Translations under genes and position numbers: made by a program
Shown: positions 45,076 through 54,359 of the stretch, piece by piece
Position numbering within the stretch: position 1 is the first letter of the stretch
Layout of the letters: each line of letters opens with the position of its first letter
Notes under the pieces: generated by a model
What the model saw: only the letters and a program-made list of their open reading frames with translations
Databases searched by the model: none
What the model was told of the DNA's origin: nothing
Assembly (NCBI RefSeq): GCF_004217115.1
Contig: NZ_SHKN01000007.1
Coordinates: 23,116-87,115, forward strand
Direction: 5' to 3'
From: Ancylomarina subtilis
Lineage (GTDB): Bacteria; Bacteroidota; Bacteroidia; Bacteroidales; Marinifilaceae
DNA length: 64,000 bases

Positions 45076-46602
45076 TTATTTTACGATCAAGGACTTACCT
45101 GTCATTTCAACTGGCTGTTCAAGTCCCATAATATCAATAATAGTTGGAGCTACATCAGCCAAAATACCATCATTCAATCCCTTAGGATTTTCAGTCACCC
45201 AGATACAAGGAACCGGATTAAGTGAATGAGCTGTATTAGGAGATCCATCAGGGTTTACTGCAAAATCAGCATTCCCATGATCGGCAATAATAATGACATC
45301 GTATCCGTTTGCCTTAGCAGCTTCTACAACCTGCTTAGCACAGGCATCAACAGCTTGAACCGCTTTTGAAATTGCTTCGTAAACGCCGGTATGTCCTACC
45401 ATATCGCCATTAGCAAAATTCAAACACACAAAGTCAGCCGACTGTGCATTTAATTCTGCAGTAATCTTATTAGCCACCTCAGGAGCAGACATTTCCGGTT
45501 GTAAATCGTAAGTCGCAACCTTTGGTGAAGCCGTTAACAAACGAGTTTCACCTTCGAATTCAGCTTCACGACCACCAGAGAAAAAGAACGTTACGTGAGC
45601 AAATTTCTCGGTTTCTGCAATACGTATCTGTTTTTTACCAGCCTTAGATACAACTTCACCTAGAGTATTCTGTACATTCTCTTTGTCGTAAATAACATTT
45701 ACGCCTTTAAAATTAGAATTGTAGCAAGTCATTGTGTACCATTCAACATTCATGGTATGCATACCAAACTCCGCTTTGTTCTCTTGAGAGAAAACTGTTG
45801 TCATCTGACGCAAACGGTCGGTACGGTAATTGAAACAAATCACCACATCGCCCTCTTCGATTGTTGTCAAAGGCTTACCCTCTGCATCAACAGCTACAAT
45901 TGGCTTAATGAATTCATCGGTTACACCTTCTGCATAAGAAGCCTCAACAGCAGCAAGCATATCGTTAGCAGGTTGCCCTTCAGCCTTGGTGTATAAATCG
46001 TAAGCTAACTTGATTCTTTCCCAGTTATTATCACGATCCATACCGTAATAACGACCAACTAATGAAGCCAATTTTGCAGAACCTTCAATCTCACCAATAA
46101 AATCTTTTACAAATTCTAATCCCGATTTTGGGTCTGTATCACGACCATCAGTCAAACCATGTACAAAAACATCTTCTAAACCAAAAGCCTTAGCCGCTTT
46201 ACAAACAGCAACAGCATGTGAACTTAAAGAATGTACACCACCATCACCTAACAAACCGATTAGATGAAGTTTCGTATTATTTTTCTTTGCAGTAGCAAAC
46301 GCTTTTACCAACTGCTCGTTATCTTTGAGTGTATTGTTTTTTACAGCAAGATTAATCTTCACCAAATCTTGATATACAACACGTCCGGCACCAATATTTA
46401 GGTGACCCACTTCTGAGTTCCCCATTTGACCTTCAGGCAAACCCACAAAATTTCCTGCAGCCTGCAACTGAGAGTTTGGATACTGTGCTAACAAACTATC
46501 AATATATGGTGTTTCTACTGTTGAAATAACATCCGAGTTGGATTTATCCCCTATTCCCCATCCGTCAAGGATCATCAATAAAGCTTTCTTATTATCAGCC
46601 AT
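45076..46602 (-). CDS. gpmI: 2,3-bisphosphoglycerate-independent phosphoglycerate mutase
   Basis: 508 residues, the glycolytic enzyme that interconverts 3- and 2-phosphoglycerate using two manganese ions. It has the alkaline-phosphatase-superfamily motifs: LMILDGWG with the first metal Asp, the phosphorylated Ser in MGNSEVGHLNIGAGRVVYQ, GLTDGRDTDP, and DHGNAD with metal-binding residues near the end. Typical length. Monocistronic. A CAAAACTA box at 46644-46651 (minus-strand TAGTTTTG) may be its -7 element. Confidence 0.96.
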   Translation of the reverse strand: MADNKKALLMILDGWGIGDKSNSDVISTVETPYIDSLLAQYPNSQLQAAGNFVGLPEGQMGNSEVGHLNIGAGRVVYQDLVKINLAVKNNTLKDNEQLVKAFATAKKNNTKLHLIGLLGDGGVHSLSSHAVAVCKAAKAFGLEDVFVHGLTDGRDTDPKSGLEFVKDFIGEIEGSAKLASLVGRYYGMDRDNNWERIKLAYDLYTKAEGQPANDMLAAVEASYAEGVTDEFIKPIVAVDAEGKPLTTIEEGDVVICFNYRTDRLRQMTTVFSQENKAEFGMHTMNVEWYTMTCYNSNFKGVNVIYDKENVQNTLGEVVSKAGKKQIRIAETEKFAHVTFFFSGGREAEFEGETRLLTASPKVATYDLQPEMSAPEVANKITAELNAQSADFVCLNFANGDMVGHTGVYEAISKAVQAVDACAKQVVEAAKANGYDVIIIADHGNADFAVNPDGSPNTAHSLNPVPCIWVTENPKGLNDGILADVAPTIIDIMGLEQPVEMTGKSLIVK

Positions 46603-46929
46603 TTGTCGTATTTTGATTATTCTGTATTTGTATATTCGTCTTGCAAAACTACCTTAATAATCTCAATAATAAAAGAACTTACTGTCCTGAATACCTTTAT
46701 TTTACACCGAAAACGTTTGCTTAAATAAAATAAATACAAGCTTGTGAATATGACGGGTTAAAATCAACTCGTATTATTCATTTCTGCTCCAAACCCATTT
46801 TTTTTCATTTTTTAAGAATCAACTTGGTGAAGACAAGACTCTGTCAAAATATCTATTCACGCAACAATCTTCTGCATAGAAATGCTAACTTTAATGCCCA
46901 ATAATAATTTCTAACTCAAAATTCCCCAT
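46603..46929. other. Divergent promoter region of gpmI and S41 peptidase
   Basis: About 330 AT-rich bases between divergent starts. It contains weak -7-like boxes for both genes (minus strand 46644-46651; plus strand TAACTTTA at 46886-46893). No gene or structured RNA is visible. Confidence 0.4.
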
Positions 46930-48210
46930 ATGTTTAAATTCAATAAAAGCTGGCTACTCGTACTGATATTCCTTTTCACTTTTACGGCATGCAAAAAAGA
47001 TGATAATGACAATAACAGCAAAGACAAAACAATTGTTGAAGTTATAGATGATATTATGGGCGAATGGTATTTATGGAACGATGACATTCCCAAACTAGAT
47101 GTCAGCAACTACAGTGATTTTAATACCTATTTCGAAGATCTTTTGGTACCTCAAGACAGGTGGAGTTTCATCGCAAACCTTGATATTCTTTTAGCTTATT
47201 TTTCAAGTGGAACCTATACCGGTTATGGTTTCGACCTTAAATTTGAAGAAGGTCAGGATGTACCTCGGGTAAGCCTAGTCTACGATGAATCAGATCTCTA
47301 TACTGAAGGAATAACCCGTTCCTGGAAATTGATTGAGATCAATGATCAAGCAACCAATCAAATGACTGAAGATCAAATCATGCAGCTGCTTTCCAATGAT
47401 AATGCAGACCTCGTTTTCGAAAACAATTCAGGCGAACAAAAAACTTTGAGTCTATCGAAAAAAGAGATGAATCAGAACACGGTAATTAAAAGAACCATGA
47501 TTCCTGATCAGAGTAAAAAGGTGGCTTACCTTGTATTCGACAGCTTTTTGGATAGTTCAGAAGCCGAATTAAACGAAGCTTTCGAGTATTTTAAAACAGA
47601 AGGTGCTGAAGAATTGGTTCTCGATCTGCGTTATAATGGAGGGGGAAGTACCGATATTGCCAATCAACTTGCCGCACTTATAACAGGAAATACGCATCAA
47701 GGTGAAGTCTTTTCAAAATACATTTTCAATGAGTCTAAAAGTTCGGTAAATTCTTCTGAGCCATTTTCAGATCAAACTTCAGCTTACGGTTTTAATCGAA
47801 TCTTTGTGATCACCACTTCAGGTACCGCATCAGCCAGTGAACTGGTTATTAATTCACTTAAACCCTACTTAGGACCTGAAAACATCATCTTGGTAGGAAC
47901 CAAAACACATGGAAAGCCCGTTGGCATGCGAGTTTTTGAAGTACCTGAATTCAACCTGGCGGTTCTACCTATCACCTTCCATGTTACGGATAAAGATGAT
48001 CAGGGGGACTACTTTGGAGGGATTCCTGTTGATTACGAAATTGAAGATGATATCACTCATGATTGGGGTGATGTTGATGAAACAAACCTAAAAGCGGCAT
48101 TAAATTACATCAACAACAGTACATTCCCTGCAGTGACTGCCAGAGCTAAAACGGGGCATAAACGTGAATTTATACGTAAAGGCCTAGACGAATTGATCAG
48201 TGCATTCTAA
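46930..48210 (+). CDS. S41 family (C-terminal processing-type) peptidase, lipoprotein
   Basis: 426 residues. Lipoprotein signal peptide (FTFTACKKDD, Cys at residue 21) followed by an acidic Asp/Asn-rich linker, often seen on surface lipoproteins in this phylum. An N-terminal helical domain (about 35-85) and a PDZ-like region (about 95-170) precede the S41 domain: LVLDLRYNGGGSTDIANQL, the catalytic Ser in TSGTASASELVINSL and the Lys in GTKTHGKPVG. It would degrade or process proteins outside the cytoplasmic membrane. Monocistronic with a clear terminator. Confidence 0.9.
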   Translation: MFKFNKSWLLVLIFLFTFTACKKDDNDNNSKDKTIVEVIDDIMGEWYLWNDDIPKLDVSNYSDFNTYFEDLLVPQDRWSFIANLDILLAYFSSGTYTGYGFDLKFEEGQDVPRVSLVYDESDLYTEGITRSWKLIEINDQATNQMTEDQIMQLLSNDNADLVFENNSGEQKTLSLSKKEMNQNTVIKRTMIPDQSKKVAYLVFDSFLDSSEAELNEAFEYFKTEGAEELVLDLRYNGGGSTDIANQLAALITGNTHQGEVFSKYIFNESKSSVNSSEPFSDQTSAYGFNRIFVITTSGTASASELVINSLKPYLGPENIILVGTKTHGKPVGMRVFEVPEFNLAVLPITFHVTDKDDQGDYFGGIPVDYEIEDDITHDWGDVDETNLKAALNYINNSTFPAVTARAKTGHKREFIRKGLDELISAF

Positions 48211-48240
48211 TAAATACAATCCAATTTCTACAATAGAATT

Positions 48241-48274
48241 AAGAGGTAGCCCTTCAGGCTACCTCTTTTATTTT
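48241..48274 (+). terminator. Terminator of the S41 peptidase gene
   Basis: An 11-bp perfect stem AAGAGGTAGCC with its complement, loop CTTCA, then TTATTTT. Confidence 0.88.
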
Positions 48275-48309
48275 GTTGTATAACAAGTACCATAGGAACA
48301 AAAAAGCCC

Positions 48310-48317
48310 TACCTTTG
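48310..48317 (+). promoter_or_regulatory. -7 box for selD
   Basis: TACCTTTG, a full match to TAnnTTTG, 42 bases upstream of the selD start. The nearest TTTG lies too far upstream (34 bases). Confidence 0.36.
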
Positions 48318-48359
48318 CACTCCAATATTATCATTTCGAATATAATAAGATTCATTTCG

Positions 48360-49400
48360 ATGGAAACTAAAAAGTTAACACAATTCAGTCCGGGAGCCGG
48401 TTGTGGATGTAAAATATCGCCAAAAGATTTAGAAGTTATCTTAAAATCGAGTGCGCCTCATATAAAAGATCCAAACCTATTGGTTGGTAACGATAGTAAG
48501 GATGATGCTGCCGTTTTCGATTTAGGGAATGGGACAGCTATCATTAGCACCACCGATTTTTTTACACCAATTGTTGATGACCCATACGATTTTGGTCGAA
48601 TTGCAGCAACCAATGCCATTAGCGATGTGTACGCCATGGGCGGCAAACCGATTATGGCTCTTGCGATTTTAGCCTGGCCTTTGGATAAATTGCCAACCGA
48701 ACTGGCTCAACAAGTCATTGAAGGCGCACGTGATGTTTGTGCTGATGCCGGTATCCAGTTGGCGGGTGGTCACTCTATCGATATTTCTGATCCTGTTTTT
48801 GGACTATCGGTAAATGGTATTGTCTCAACCAATAGGGTTAAGCAAAATAACACAGCAACCCCAAACTGCAGTCTTTTCTTAACAAAACCACTTGGAATAG
48901 GTGTATTTACCACGGCTGAGAAAAAGAAACTGATTGCTCACGAGAACAATCAAATCGTTGTTGATTTAATGTGCAGCCTAAATAAAGTTGGACAAGTTTT
49001 CGGAGAACTGGACTATGTGAAATCGATGACTGATGTAACCGGTTTTGGTCTATTGGGTCACCTGGGTGAAATCTGTGAAGGTTCAAACGTTAATGCCACA
49101 ATCAACTTCAAAGATGTTCCGAAAATGGAAGGTGTAGAGGCACTGATTGAACAAGGATCAACTCCTGGTGGAACACGTAGAAACTGGGCTTCATATGGCC
49201 ATTTAGTTGGTGAAATTACTGAATTGCAAAAATCACTATTGTGCGATCCTCAAACCAGTGGCGGTTTACTTGTCGCTGTTGAAAATGAGCATATCGATGC
49301 ATTTAAAGAAATCGCGAAAGCAGAAGGTTTCATTTTAGAATCAATTGGAGAGCTTTCTGAGCGCAAAAATGATACTGAAGCCTACATCAATATAAAATAA
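48360..49400 (+). CDS. selD: Selenide, water dikinase (Cys form)
   Basis: 346 residues. It makes selenophosphate from selenide and ATP, the selenium donor for selenocysteine and selenouridine. The active-site loop GAGCGCKIS is intact with Cys15 in place of the selenocysteine found in some SelD proteins, and Lys18. ATP and metal motifs: [38 protein letters not shown] (in part), AGGHSI, and the C-terminal DPQTSGGLL. Strongly similar to the E. coli protein throughout. The upstream part of the frame is not conserved; the ATG at 48360 is the right start. It is 11 bases before yedF. Confidence 0.96.
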   Translation: METKKLTQFSPGAGCGCKISPKDLEVILKSSAPHIKDPNLLVGNDSKDDAAVFDLGNGTAIISTTDFFTPIVDDPYDFGRIAATNAISDVYAMGGKPIMALAILAWPLDKLPTELAQQVIEGARDVCADAGIQLAGGHSIDISDPVFGLSVNGIVSTNRVKQNNTATPNCSLFLTKPLGIGVFTTAEKKKLIAHENNQIVVDLMCSLNKVGQVFGELDYVKSMTDVTGFGLLGHLGEICEGSNVNATINFKDVPKMEGVEALIEQGSTPGGTRRNWASYGHLVGEITELQKSLLCDPQTSGGLLVAVENEHIDAFKEIAKAEGFILESIGELSERKNDTEAYINIK

Positions 49401-49411
49401 GCTAAAATCAC

Positions 49412-49756
49412 ATGAACAACTCCAATACTTTAGTCCAAATCAATAAAAATGGAATGGGGAACGGTAATGAGGAATTAGGTCAGATCTTAATTTCAAATTA
49501 CTTGAAACTTTCCTTGACAAACGGGCAATTACCTAAAATCATCACATTTTATAATGCAGGTGTTCAATTAACCTGTACGGGTTCTCCTGTTCTCGATACA
49601 TTAAGAGAAATGGAAAAAGCAGGCGTAAAAATGATTATCTGTAAAACCTGTCTGAACTTTTATAAACTAGAAAATAAGGTGGAAGTTGGTATACAAGGCA
49701 CCATGCAGGATATTATCACTCTGCAAGCTGATGCTTCTAAAGTCATTAATCTTTAG
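49412..49756 (+). CDS. yedF: YedF-like selenium-metabolism protein (DsrE-like domain only)
   Basis: 114 residues. It matches the C-terminal DsrE/F-like half of YedF (MGNGNEELGQILISNYLKLS, TFYNAGVQLTCTGSPVLDTLREMEKAGVKMIICKTCLNFY by position about 15-85). The N-terminal TusA-like domain with its CPxP motif, which is present in two-domain YedF proteins, is absent here. Cysteines in LTCTG and CKTC remain. The tight link to selD supports a role in selenium handling, possibly carrying selenium to SelD, which is inference. Confidence 0.85.
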   Translation: MNNSNTLVQINKNGMGNGNEELGQILISNYLKLSLTNGQLPKIITFYNAGVQLTCTGSPVLDTLREMEKAGVKMIICKTCLNFYKLENKVEVGIQGTMQDIITLQADASKVINL

Positions 49757-49774
49757 AACCACAAACTCATTATA

Positions 49775-49811
49775 AATTAAGCCCATCTGATTGAATCAGA
49801 TGGGCTTAATT
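49775..49811. terminator. Bidirectional terminator between yedF and the pseudouridine synthase
   Basis: AATTAAGCCCATCTGATT pairs perfectly with its complement around a single-base loop, with A/T-rich flanks. It serves selD-yedF on one strand and the pseudouridine synthase gene on the other. Confidence 0.85.
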
Positions 49812-49829
49812 TTTATCTAAATCTTAAAT

Positions 49830-51083
49830 CTAATAATGAGTTAAGATATTAATCTCTTTTTGAGTTAAGAATCTAAACTTTCCTCGAGGTAAGTTTTTCT
49901 TAGTCAGTCCGGCAAAATAAACACGGTCTAGTTTCTCAACCTTAAACCCAAGGTGTTCGAAAATACGACGAACAATTCTATTTTTACCCGAGTGAATCTC
50001 GATACCCACTTGAGACTTATCCTTAGGATCAACATAGCTAAGCTCGTCAGGCTGAATAAAACCATCTTCCAGCTCCAAACCATCACTAATCTTAAGCAAT
50101 TCATCTCTGGTAATGTTACGATCCAGATGAACGTGATAAATTTTCTTTCTCTCGTAGCTAGGATGCGTTAATTTCTTTGTCAAATTACCATCGTTGGTAA
50201 ATAACAACACGCCTGTGGTATCTCTATCCAATCTTCCAACAGGATAAATACGCTCCTCACAAGCATCACCAATCAAATCCATTACGGTTTTTCTCCCCGT
50301 TGGATCATCCAGAGTTGTTACAAAATCCTTAGGCTTATTCATCAAAAGGTAAACCTTAGCCTCAGCCATCAAACGAACACCATCAAGACGAACATCATCA
50401 TCCATGCTTACCTTGGTTCCCACTTCGGTAACTGTGATACCATTCACCATGATTTGTCCATCAGCAATCAGCTTATCGGCTTCACGACGAGAACACACCC
50501 CTGAATTCGCAATAAACTTATTCAAACGCATCATACCATCAGCCGGGCCATTCAAGCGATTATATTCAAGTTGTTTCTTTTTAGAATATTTACTCTTAAC
50601 CTGAAATGCCTCTTCGCCCTCAACTCTGTCTTCAGACTTATCAAAAGTTCTTTCCTGACGGTTAGCTTTGTCCCGGTGTTGAAATCTCTTTCTATCCTTA
50701 TAGCTTCTTTCAGTCCCCTTGTGTGTAAATTCTTCTGGCTCTTGTCGAACGACAGATTTTCCAACACGCAAACCAGAAGGACGTTTTTCCTCTCTTTGAG
50801 TTGTTGGTTTATTTTTACCTCTATAAGGTTTTTTATTTTTCTTATGTGTCGATTGAGGTCTTTCCGATGTTCTTGGTGATCTGTTTTCTCTGGCCTCACC
50901 AGAAACTGCACGAGCAGTTCTATCAGAATTTTTATTAGAAAACTCAGTCCCTTCACCATCTCTTCTATCAGATGAGTTTGAGGTTCTCTTGAATCTTGAC
51001 TCAGAAGAACGAGGTTCATCATTTCTTTTAGAACGGAAAGACTGCTTTCCTCTTTGCTTATTTCCGTATTTCTTATCTTCCAT
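49830..51083 (-). CDS. RsuA/RluB-family pseudouridine synthase with long basic N-terminal extension
   Basis: 417 residues. Residues 1-180 are a low-complexity, Arg/Lys/Ser/Glu-rich extension, likely disordered and RNA-binding. Then comes an S4 domain (about 184-245, MRLNKFIANSGVCSRREADKLI) and the synthase domain with catalytic Asp in YPVGRLDRDTTGVLLFTNDG. It resembles RluB (23S rRNA U2605) more than RsuA; the exact target is inference. The long tail is common in Bacteroidota homologues. Monocistronic; a CAAAGTTA box at 51117-51124 is a possible minus-strand -7 element. Confidence 0.9.
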   Translation of the reverse strand: MEDKKYGNKQRGKQSFRSKRNDEPRSSESRFKRTSNSSDRRDGEGTEFSNKNSDRTARAVSGEARENRSPRTSERPQSTHKKNKKPYRGKNKPTTQREEKRPSGLRVGKSVVRQEPEEFTHKGTERSYKDRKRFQHRDKANRQERTFDKSEDRVEGEEAFQVKSKYSKKKQLEYNRLNGPADGMMRLNKFIANSGVCSRREADKLIADGQIMVNGITVTEVGTKVSMDDDVRLDGVRLMAEAKVYLLMNKPKDFVTTLDDPTGRKTVMDLIGDACEERIYPVGRLDRDTTGVLLFTNDGNLTKKLTHPSYERKKIYHVHLDRNITRDELLKISDGLELEDGFIQPDELSYVDPKDKSQVGIEIHSGKNRIVRRIFEHLGFKVEKLDRVYFAGLTKKNLPRGKFRFLTQKEINILTHY

Positions 51084-51413
51084 TATTTTAACAACTTTTC
51101 GTTATTATTCAGCCTACAAAGTTATCAAATATCAGCAAATATCTACTCTATATCAGCGAAAAAGGAGAAACAAGGATAAAGTCGAAATAAGCTTAAAGAA
51201 AAAAAATAATCAATTCATACAAATTGTCCTTCTGGAAAGCATATCACAAAGGAGTGAAAAAAATAGAAAAGCAATAAAAACGATAATCTACTTACATTCT
51301 TATGTTTTCAATCTAATAGTTTATTATTTTTACATGATTTTCGAAAAAAATCCAGAGAAGGCAAAACACAAACGTCCTTCTCAATAAAAATTGTAATTCA
51401 AAAAAAATAAAAT
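51084..51413. other. Intergenic region upstream of glmM
   Basis: About 330 AT-rich bases between divergent starts. The plus strand is open for 130 codons here, but the composition is non-coding (Lys/Asn/Ile-rich) and no family is recognised. No structured RNA is visible. Confidence 0.4.
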
Positions 51414-52802
51414 ATGGCATTAATTAAATCGATTTCCGGTATTAGAGGTACCATTGGTGGACAGGTTGGCGATGGATTGAGTCCTCTGGACATTGTGAAA
51501 TTTACTGCAGCCTATGGCACCTGGGCAATCAGACGTCACAAAGGTCAGCGTGTAAAAATTGTTGTGGGACGCGATGCGCGCATTTCGGGTGAAATGGTTG
51601 ATCGGATTGTAGTCGGTACACTAATGGGATTAGGAATTGACGTCGTTGAAATTGGATTGGCAACAACTCCAACAACTGAAATTGCTGTTACCGGCGAGCA
51701 AGCTCATGGTGGAATTATCCTAACAGCAAGTCACAACCCAAAACAATGGAATGCCTTAAAATTGTTGAATGAAAAAGGAGAATTCCTAAACGACGAAGAT
51801 GGAAAATTGGTTTTATCTATCGCCGATAACGAGGACTTTCAATTTGCTGATGTCGACGATTTAGGACAAGTGACTCACGTTAACGATTATAACGAAAGAC
51901 ACATTAAAGAAGTCCTTGACTTAAAATTGGTTGATGTTGAAGCCATCAAAAAAGCCAATTTCTCTGTTGCTATCGATGCAGTTAATTCGGTTGGTGGTGT
52001 TGTTCTTCCACAACTTTTAAAAGCCTTAGGTGTTGAAAATGTGATTGAATTGTATTGCGAACCTAATGGTCAATTCCCTCACAATCCTGAGCCACTACCT
52101 GAGCATTTAACTGCTATCGCAGATGTCATGAAATCGGGTAAAGCTGATGTGGGTTTTGTAGTCGATCCTGATGTAGACCGTCTGGCAATGATTTGCGAAG
52201 ATGGCAGTATGTTTGGTGAAGAGTACACATTGGTTGCTGTAGCCGATTACGTATTGGCTAACACGCCTGGTAACACCGTATCCAATATGTCATCGACTCG
52301 TGCTTTAGCTGATGTAACGAATGCTCATAATGGCGAATACACAGCTTCTGCTGTAGGTGAAGTGAATGTCGTGACTGAAATGAAAGCTAAGAATGCCATT
52401 ATTGGTGGCGAAGGTAACGGTGGTATCATCTATCCTGAGTCTCACTACGGACGTGATGCGCTAGTTGGAATTGCTCTTTTCTTAACTCATTTGGCTAAGA
52501 AAGGGAAGAAAGTTTCTGAGCTTCGTGCGGAGTACCCAAGCTATTTCATTTCAAAGAATAAAATTCAATTGACTCCTGAAATCGACGTAGATGCGGTTTT
52601 AGTAGCCATGAAAGAAAAATACAAAAACGAAAAGGTAAACGATATTGATGGCGTGAAAATCGATTTCGCTGAAGAGTGGGTTCACCTTCGTAAATCGAAT
52701 ACAGAACCTATCATTCGTATCTACTCTGAAAGTAAAGATGAAGCAAAAGCGAGTGCTTTAGCTGAGAAAATCATCTCTGAAATTAAGGAAGTGATTGCCT
52801 AG
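51414..52802 (+). CDS. glmM: Phosphoglucosamine mutase
   Basis: 462 residues. It converts glucosamine-6-phosphate to glucosamine-1-phosphate for UDP-GlcNAc and cell-wall synthesis. The alpha-D-phosphohexomutase motifs are complete: catalytic phosphoserine in GIILTASHNPKQWNALKLL, metal-binding DPDVDRLAMI, sugar-binding GGEGNGGIIYP and phosphate-binding RKSNTEPIIRIYSE. Bacteroidota proteins of this type are named GlmM, though some family members act on other hexoses. Monocistronic, with a strong palindrome downstream. Confidence 0.92.
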   Translation: MALIKSISGIRGTIGGQVGDGLSPLDIVKFTAAYGTWAIRRHKGQRVKIVVGRDARISGEMVDRIVVGTLMGLGIDVVEIGLATTPTTEIAVTGEQAHGGIILTASHNPKQWNALKLLNEKGEFLNDEDGKLVLSIADNEDFQFADVDDLGQVTHVNDYNERHIKEVLDLKLVDVEAIKKANFSVAIDAVNSVGGVVLPQLLKALGVENVIELYCEPNGQFPHNPEPLPEHLTAIADVMKSGKADVGFVVDPDVDRLAMICEDGSMFGEEYTLVAVADYVLANTPGNTVSNMSSTRALADVTNAHNGEYTASAVGEVNVVTEMKAKNAIIGGEGNGGIIYPESHYGRDALVGIALFLTHLAKKGKKVSELRAEYPSYFISKNKIQLTPEIDVDAVLVAMKEKYKNEKVNDIDGVKIDFAEEWVHLRKSNTEPIIRIYSESKDEAKASALAEKIISEIKEVIA

Positions 52803-52826
52803 CTAAGTAAGAGATATTTTTATTTT

Positions 52827-52862
52827 AGAAAGCAGCTGCAAGTTAACTTGCAGCTGCTTTCT
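52827..52862. terminator. Perfect 36-bp palindrome between glmM and the NHL gene
   Basis: Two 18-base arms (starting AGAAAGCAGCTGCAAGTT) form an uninterrupted palindrome. It lies between convergent genes and ends in CTTTCT on both strands, so it is most likely a bidirectional terminator, though the T tracts are short. Confidence 0.7.
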
Positions 52863-52897
52863 AAGTTTAGGGTCGAAACATTCATCCTTCATTCTGG

Positions 52898-53695
52898 CTA
52901 ATCTAAATTTACAAACTCAATCTTGCCTGAATTAAAATTGGGGACACATAATCTCTTTTTATCCTTTATAATAAAAATATCAGCAGGCCCATCATGCCCT
53001 TCTGAAATTAAGACCGGGGGATTCTTAAATGATGAATCAAATCGATAAACCGCATTACTACCCCACGAAGACACATAAATATTCCCCGCATCATCACCTG
53101 CCAAACCATCCAAATTGCTGAGTTCGGTGGTCACCAAATCGCTTAAGGTCGAATCTGAAAGGTTAAATGATTGAATTTTGGCATTATTCCCCCAATTACA
53201 AATGAGAATAGAATTCCTTTCCAAATCATACAATAATCCGTTGGGATTCTTAAGATTACTAACCAGGCTTGAATATTTGCCTGTCTTAAGTGATATCTGA
53301 AATATAACTCCAGTACTGGTATCAGAAACATAAAGATTTCCCCTATTATCCGTCGTCACATCGTTCATAAATACAGCACCTTCTATCGCGACATTAAAAA
53401 CGCGACTGCCATCGGACAGTAAAAAGCCCTGCACCGAAGTATTGTTAACAGATACAAGGGTGTCGCCCACAATCAATAAACCTTTGGGAGCATTTAAACC
53501 AGATGTTACAAAATTGGTCAGCTCATTATCTGAATTCAATTGTACAATGGTATTCCCCCCTTTATTCGAGATAAAATACCGATCAGCTGCCTGATCGTAG
53601 ATAATACTTTCAGGATTATTATACGATTGCGACATGGAGATGCCACTTACCAAAAGGAGTAAACTAAAAATAACAAAATGTTTAATCATAATCAT
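52898..53695 (-). CDS. Secreted NHL/SMP-30-like beta-propeller protein
   Basis: 265 residues. Signal peptide ending ISMSQ (about residue 22). The rest consists of repeated four-strand blades: NPESIIYDQAADRYFISNKG, NAPKGLLIVGDTLVSV, MNDVTTDNRGNLYVSDTSTG, NPNGLLYDLERNSILICNWG, NLDGLAGDDAGNIYVSSWG, GPADIFIIKDKKRLCVPNF. This is a six-bladed propeller of the SMP-30/NHL type. There is no clear catalytic metal triad, so binding rather than catalysis is likely. The start is the ATG at 53695 or the one two codons downstream. Monocistronic. Confidence 0.8.
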   Translation of the reverse strand: MIMIKHFVIFSLLLLVSGISMSQSYNNPESIIYDQAADRYFISNKGGNTIVQLNSDNELTNFVTSGLNAPKGLLIVGDTLVSVNNTSVQGFLLSDGSRVFNVAIEGAVFMNDVTTDNRGNLYVSDTSTGVIFQISLKTGKYSSLVSNLKNPNGLLYDLERNSILICNWGNNAKIQSFNLSDSTLSDLVTTELSNLDGLAGDDAGNIYVSSWGSNAVYRFDSSFKNPPVLISEGHDGPADIFIIKDKKRLCVPNFNSGKIEFVNLD

Positions 53696-54065
53696 TTTTC
53701 TAATTGGGTTTGGTTAGTTAACATTAATAAGAGTATCAAAGCTGGATTTACCCTATCCATTTCTATCAATTTAATAATCGTATAAATATATAATGAAGCA
53801 AAAGAAGTCCTTAACCTGTTAGAAAGAAAGTCGCATTAAACATATACTTACCCTTATTAACAGCCAAAGCATCTCCTGCCCACCTTTGTTTCAATACGAA
53901 ATAACAATCCTATATCAACAAGCTCACTTACAATCTGTATTCCTAATTCTTTCCCGTTCATATCACACTTTGATGAACAAGAGTGGCGGTCTATTATCGT
54001 CCGAAACACACTTATGCTTTATACTAATTAGCTTGTAATTGCCAGCTGTACAGAACAAAAAAGAG

Positions 54066-54359
54066 GTGGCGGAAAATTGTAACGAGATGGCGGAATGCCT
54101 CAACGGAGTGGCGGAAAATTGTAACGGGATGGCGGAACATCTCAACGGAGCGGCGGAAGATAGCAACGGGACGACGGAATACTTCAGCGGGATGGCGGAA
54201 ACTTGCAACGGAGTGAAGGAATAAATCAACCAAGGAACGGAAAATCACAACAGAATAGAGCGGTTATTCAACGGAGTGGTGGAAGATTGTAACGGGATGG
54301 CGGAACATCTCAACGGAGCGGCAGAAGATTGTAACGGGATAACGAAATACATTAACCAA
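54066..54359. repeat. Minisatellite: 14 tandem copies of a 21-bp unit
   Basis: Exactly 14 units of 21 bases (294 bp), each with the pattern RTGGCGGAA, five variable bases, then (C/T)AACGGR. Units 4 (54129-54149) and 12 (54297-54317) are identical. Units 3-6 (54108-54191) resemble units 11-14 (54276-54359), so there is a superperiod of eight units (168 bp). Units 8-10 are the most degenerate. The GC content is clearly higher than the flanks. The unit length is seven codons, so frames run through on both strands. On the plus strand it reads as repeats of N-G-x-A-E-x-x, with one in-frame TAA at 54222. I consider it non-coding or a decayed coding repeat. Confidence 0.9.

Noticed and set aside
48360..48420. 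Selenocysteine in SelD
   Set aside because: The active-site codon is TGT (Cys), not TGA, and no SECIS-like hairpin is needed.
50989..51387. Plus-strand frame of 132 codons before glmM
   Set aside because: It begins inside the antisense of the pseudouridine synthase gene and continues into AT-rich DNA with Lys/Asn/Ile-rich, domain-free translation.
53963..54248. Two minus-strand frames through the minisatellite as genes
   Set aside because: They are open only because the repeat unit is a multiple of three and lacks stops. They have no conserved domain or clear start.
54066..54359. CRISPR array
   Set aside because: The units are contiguous, 21 bp, without unique spacers, and have no cas genes nearby.
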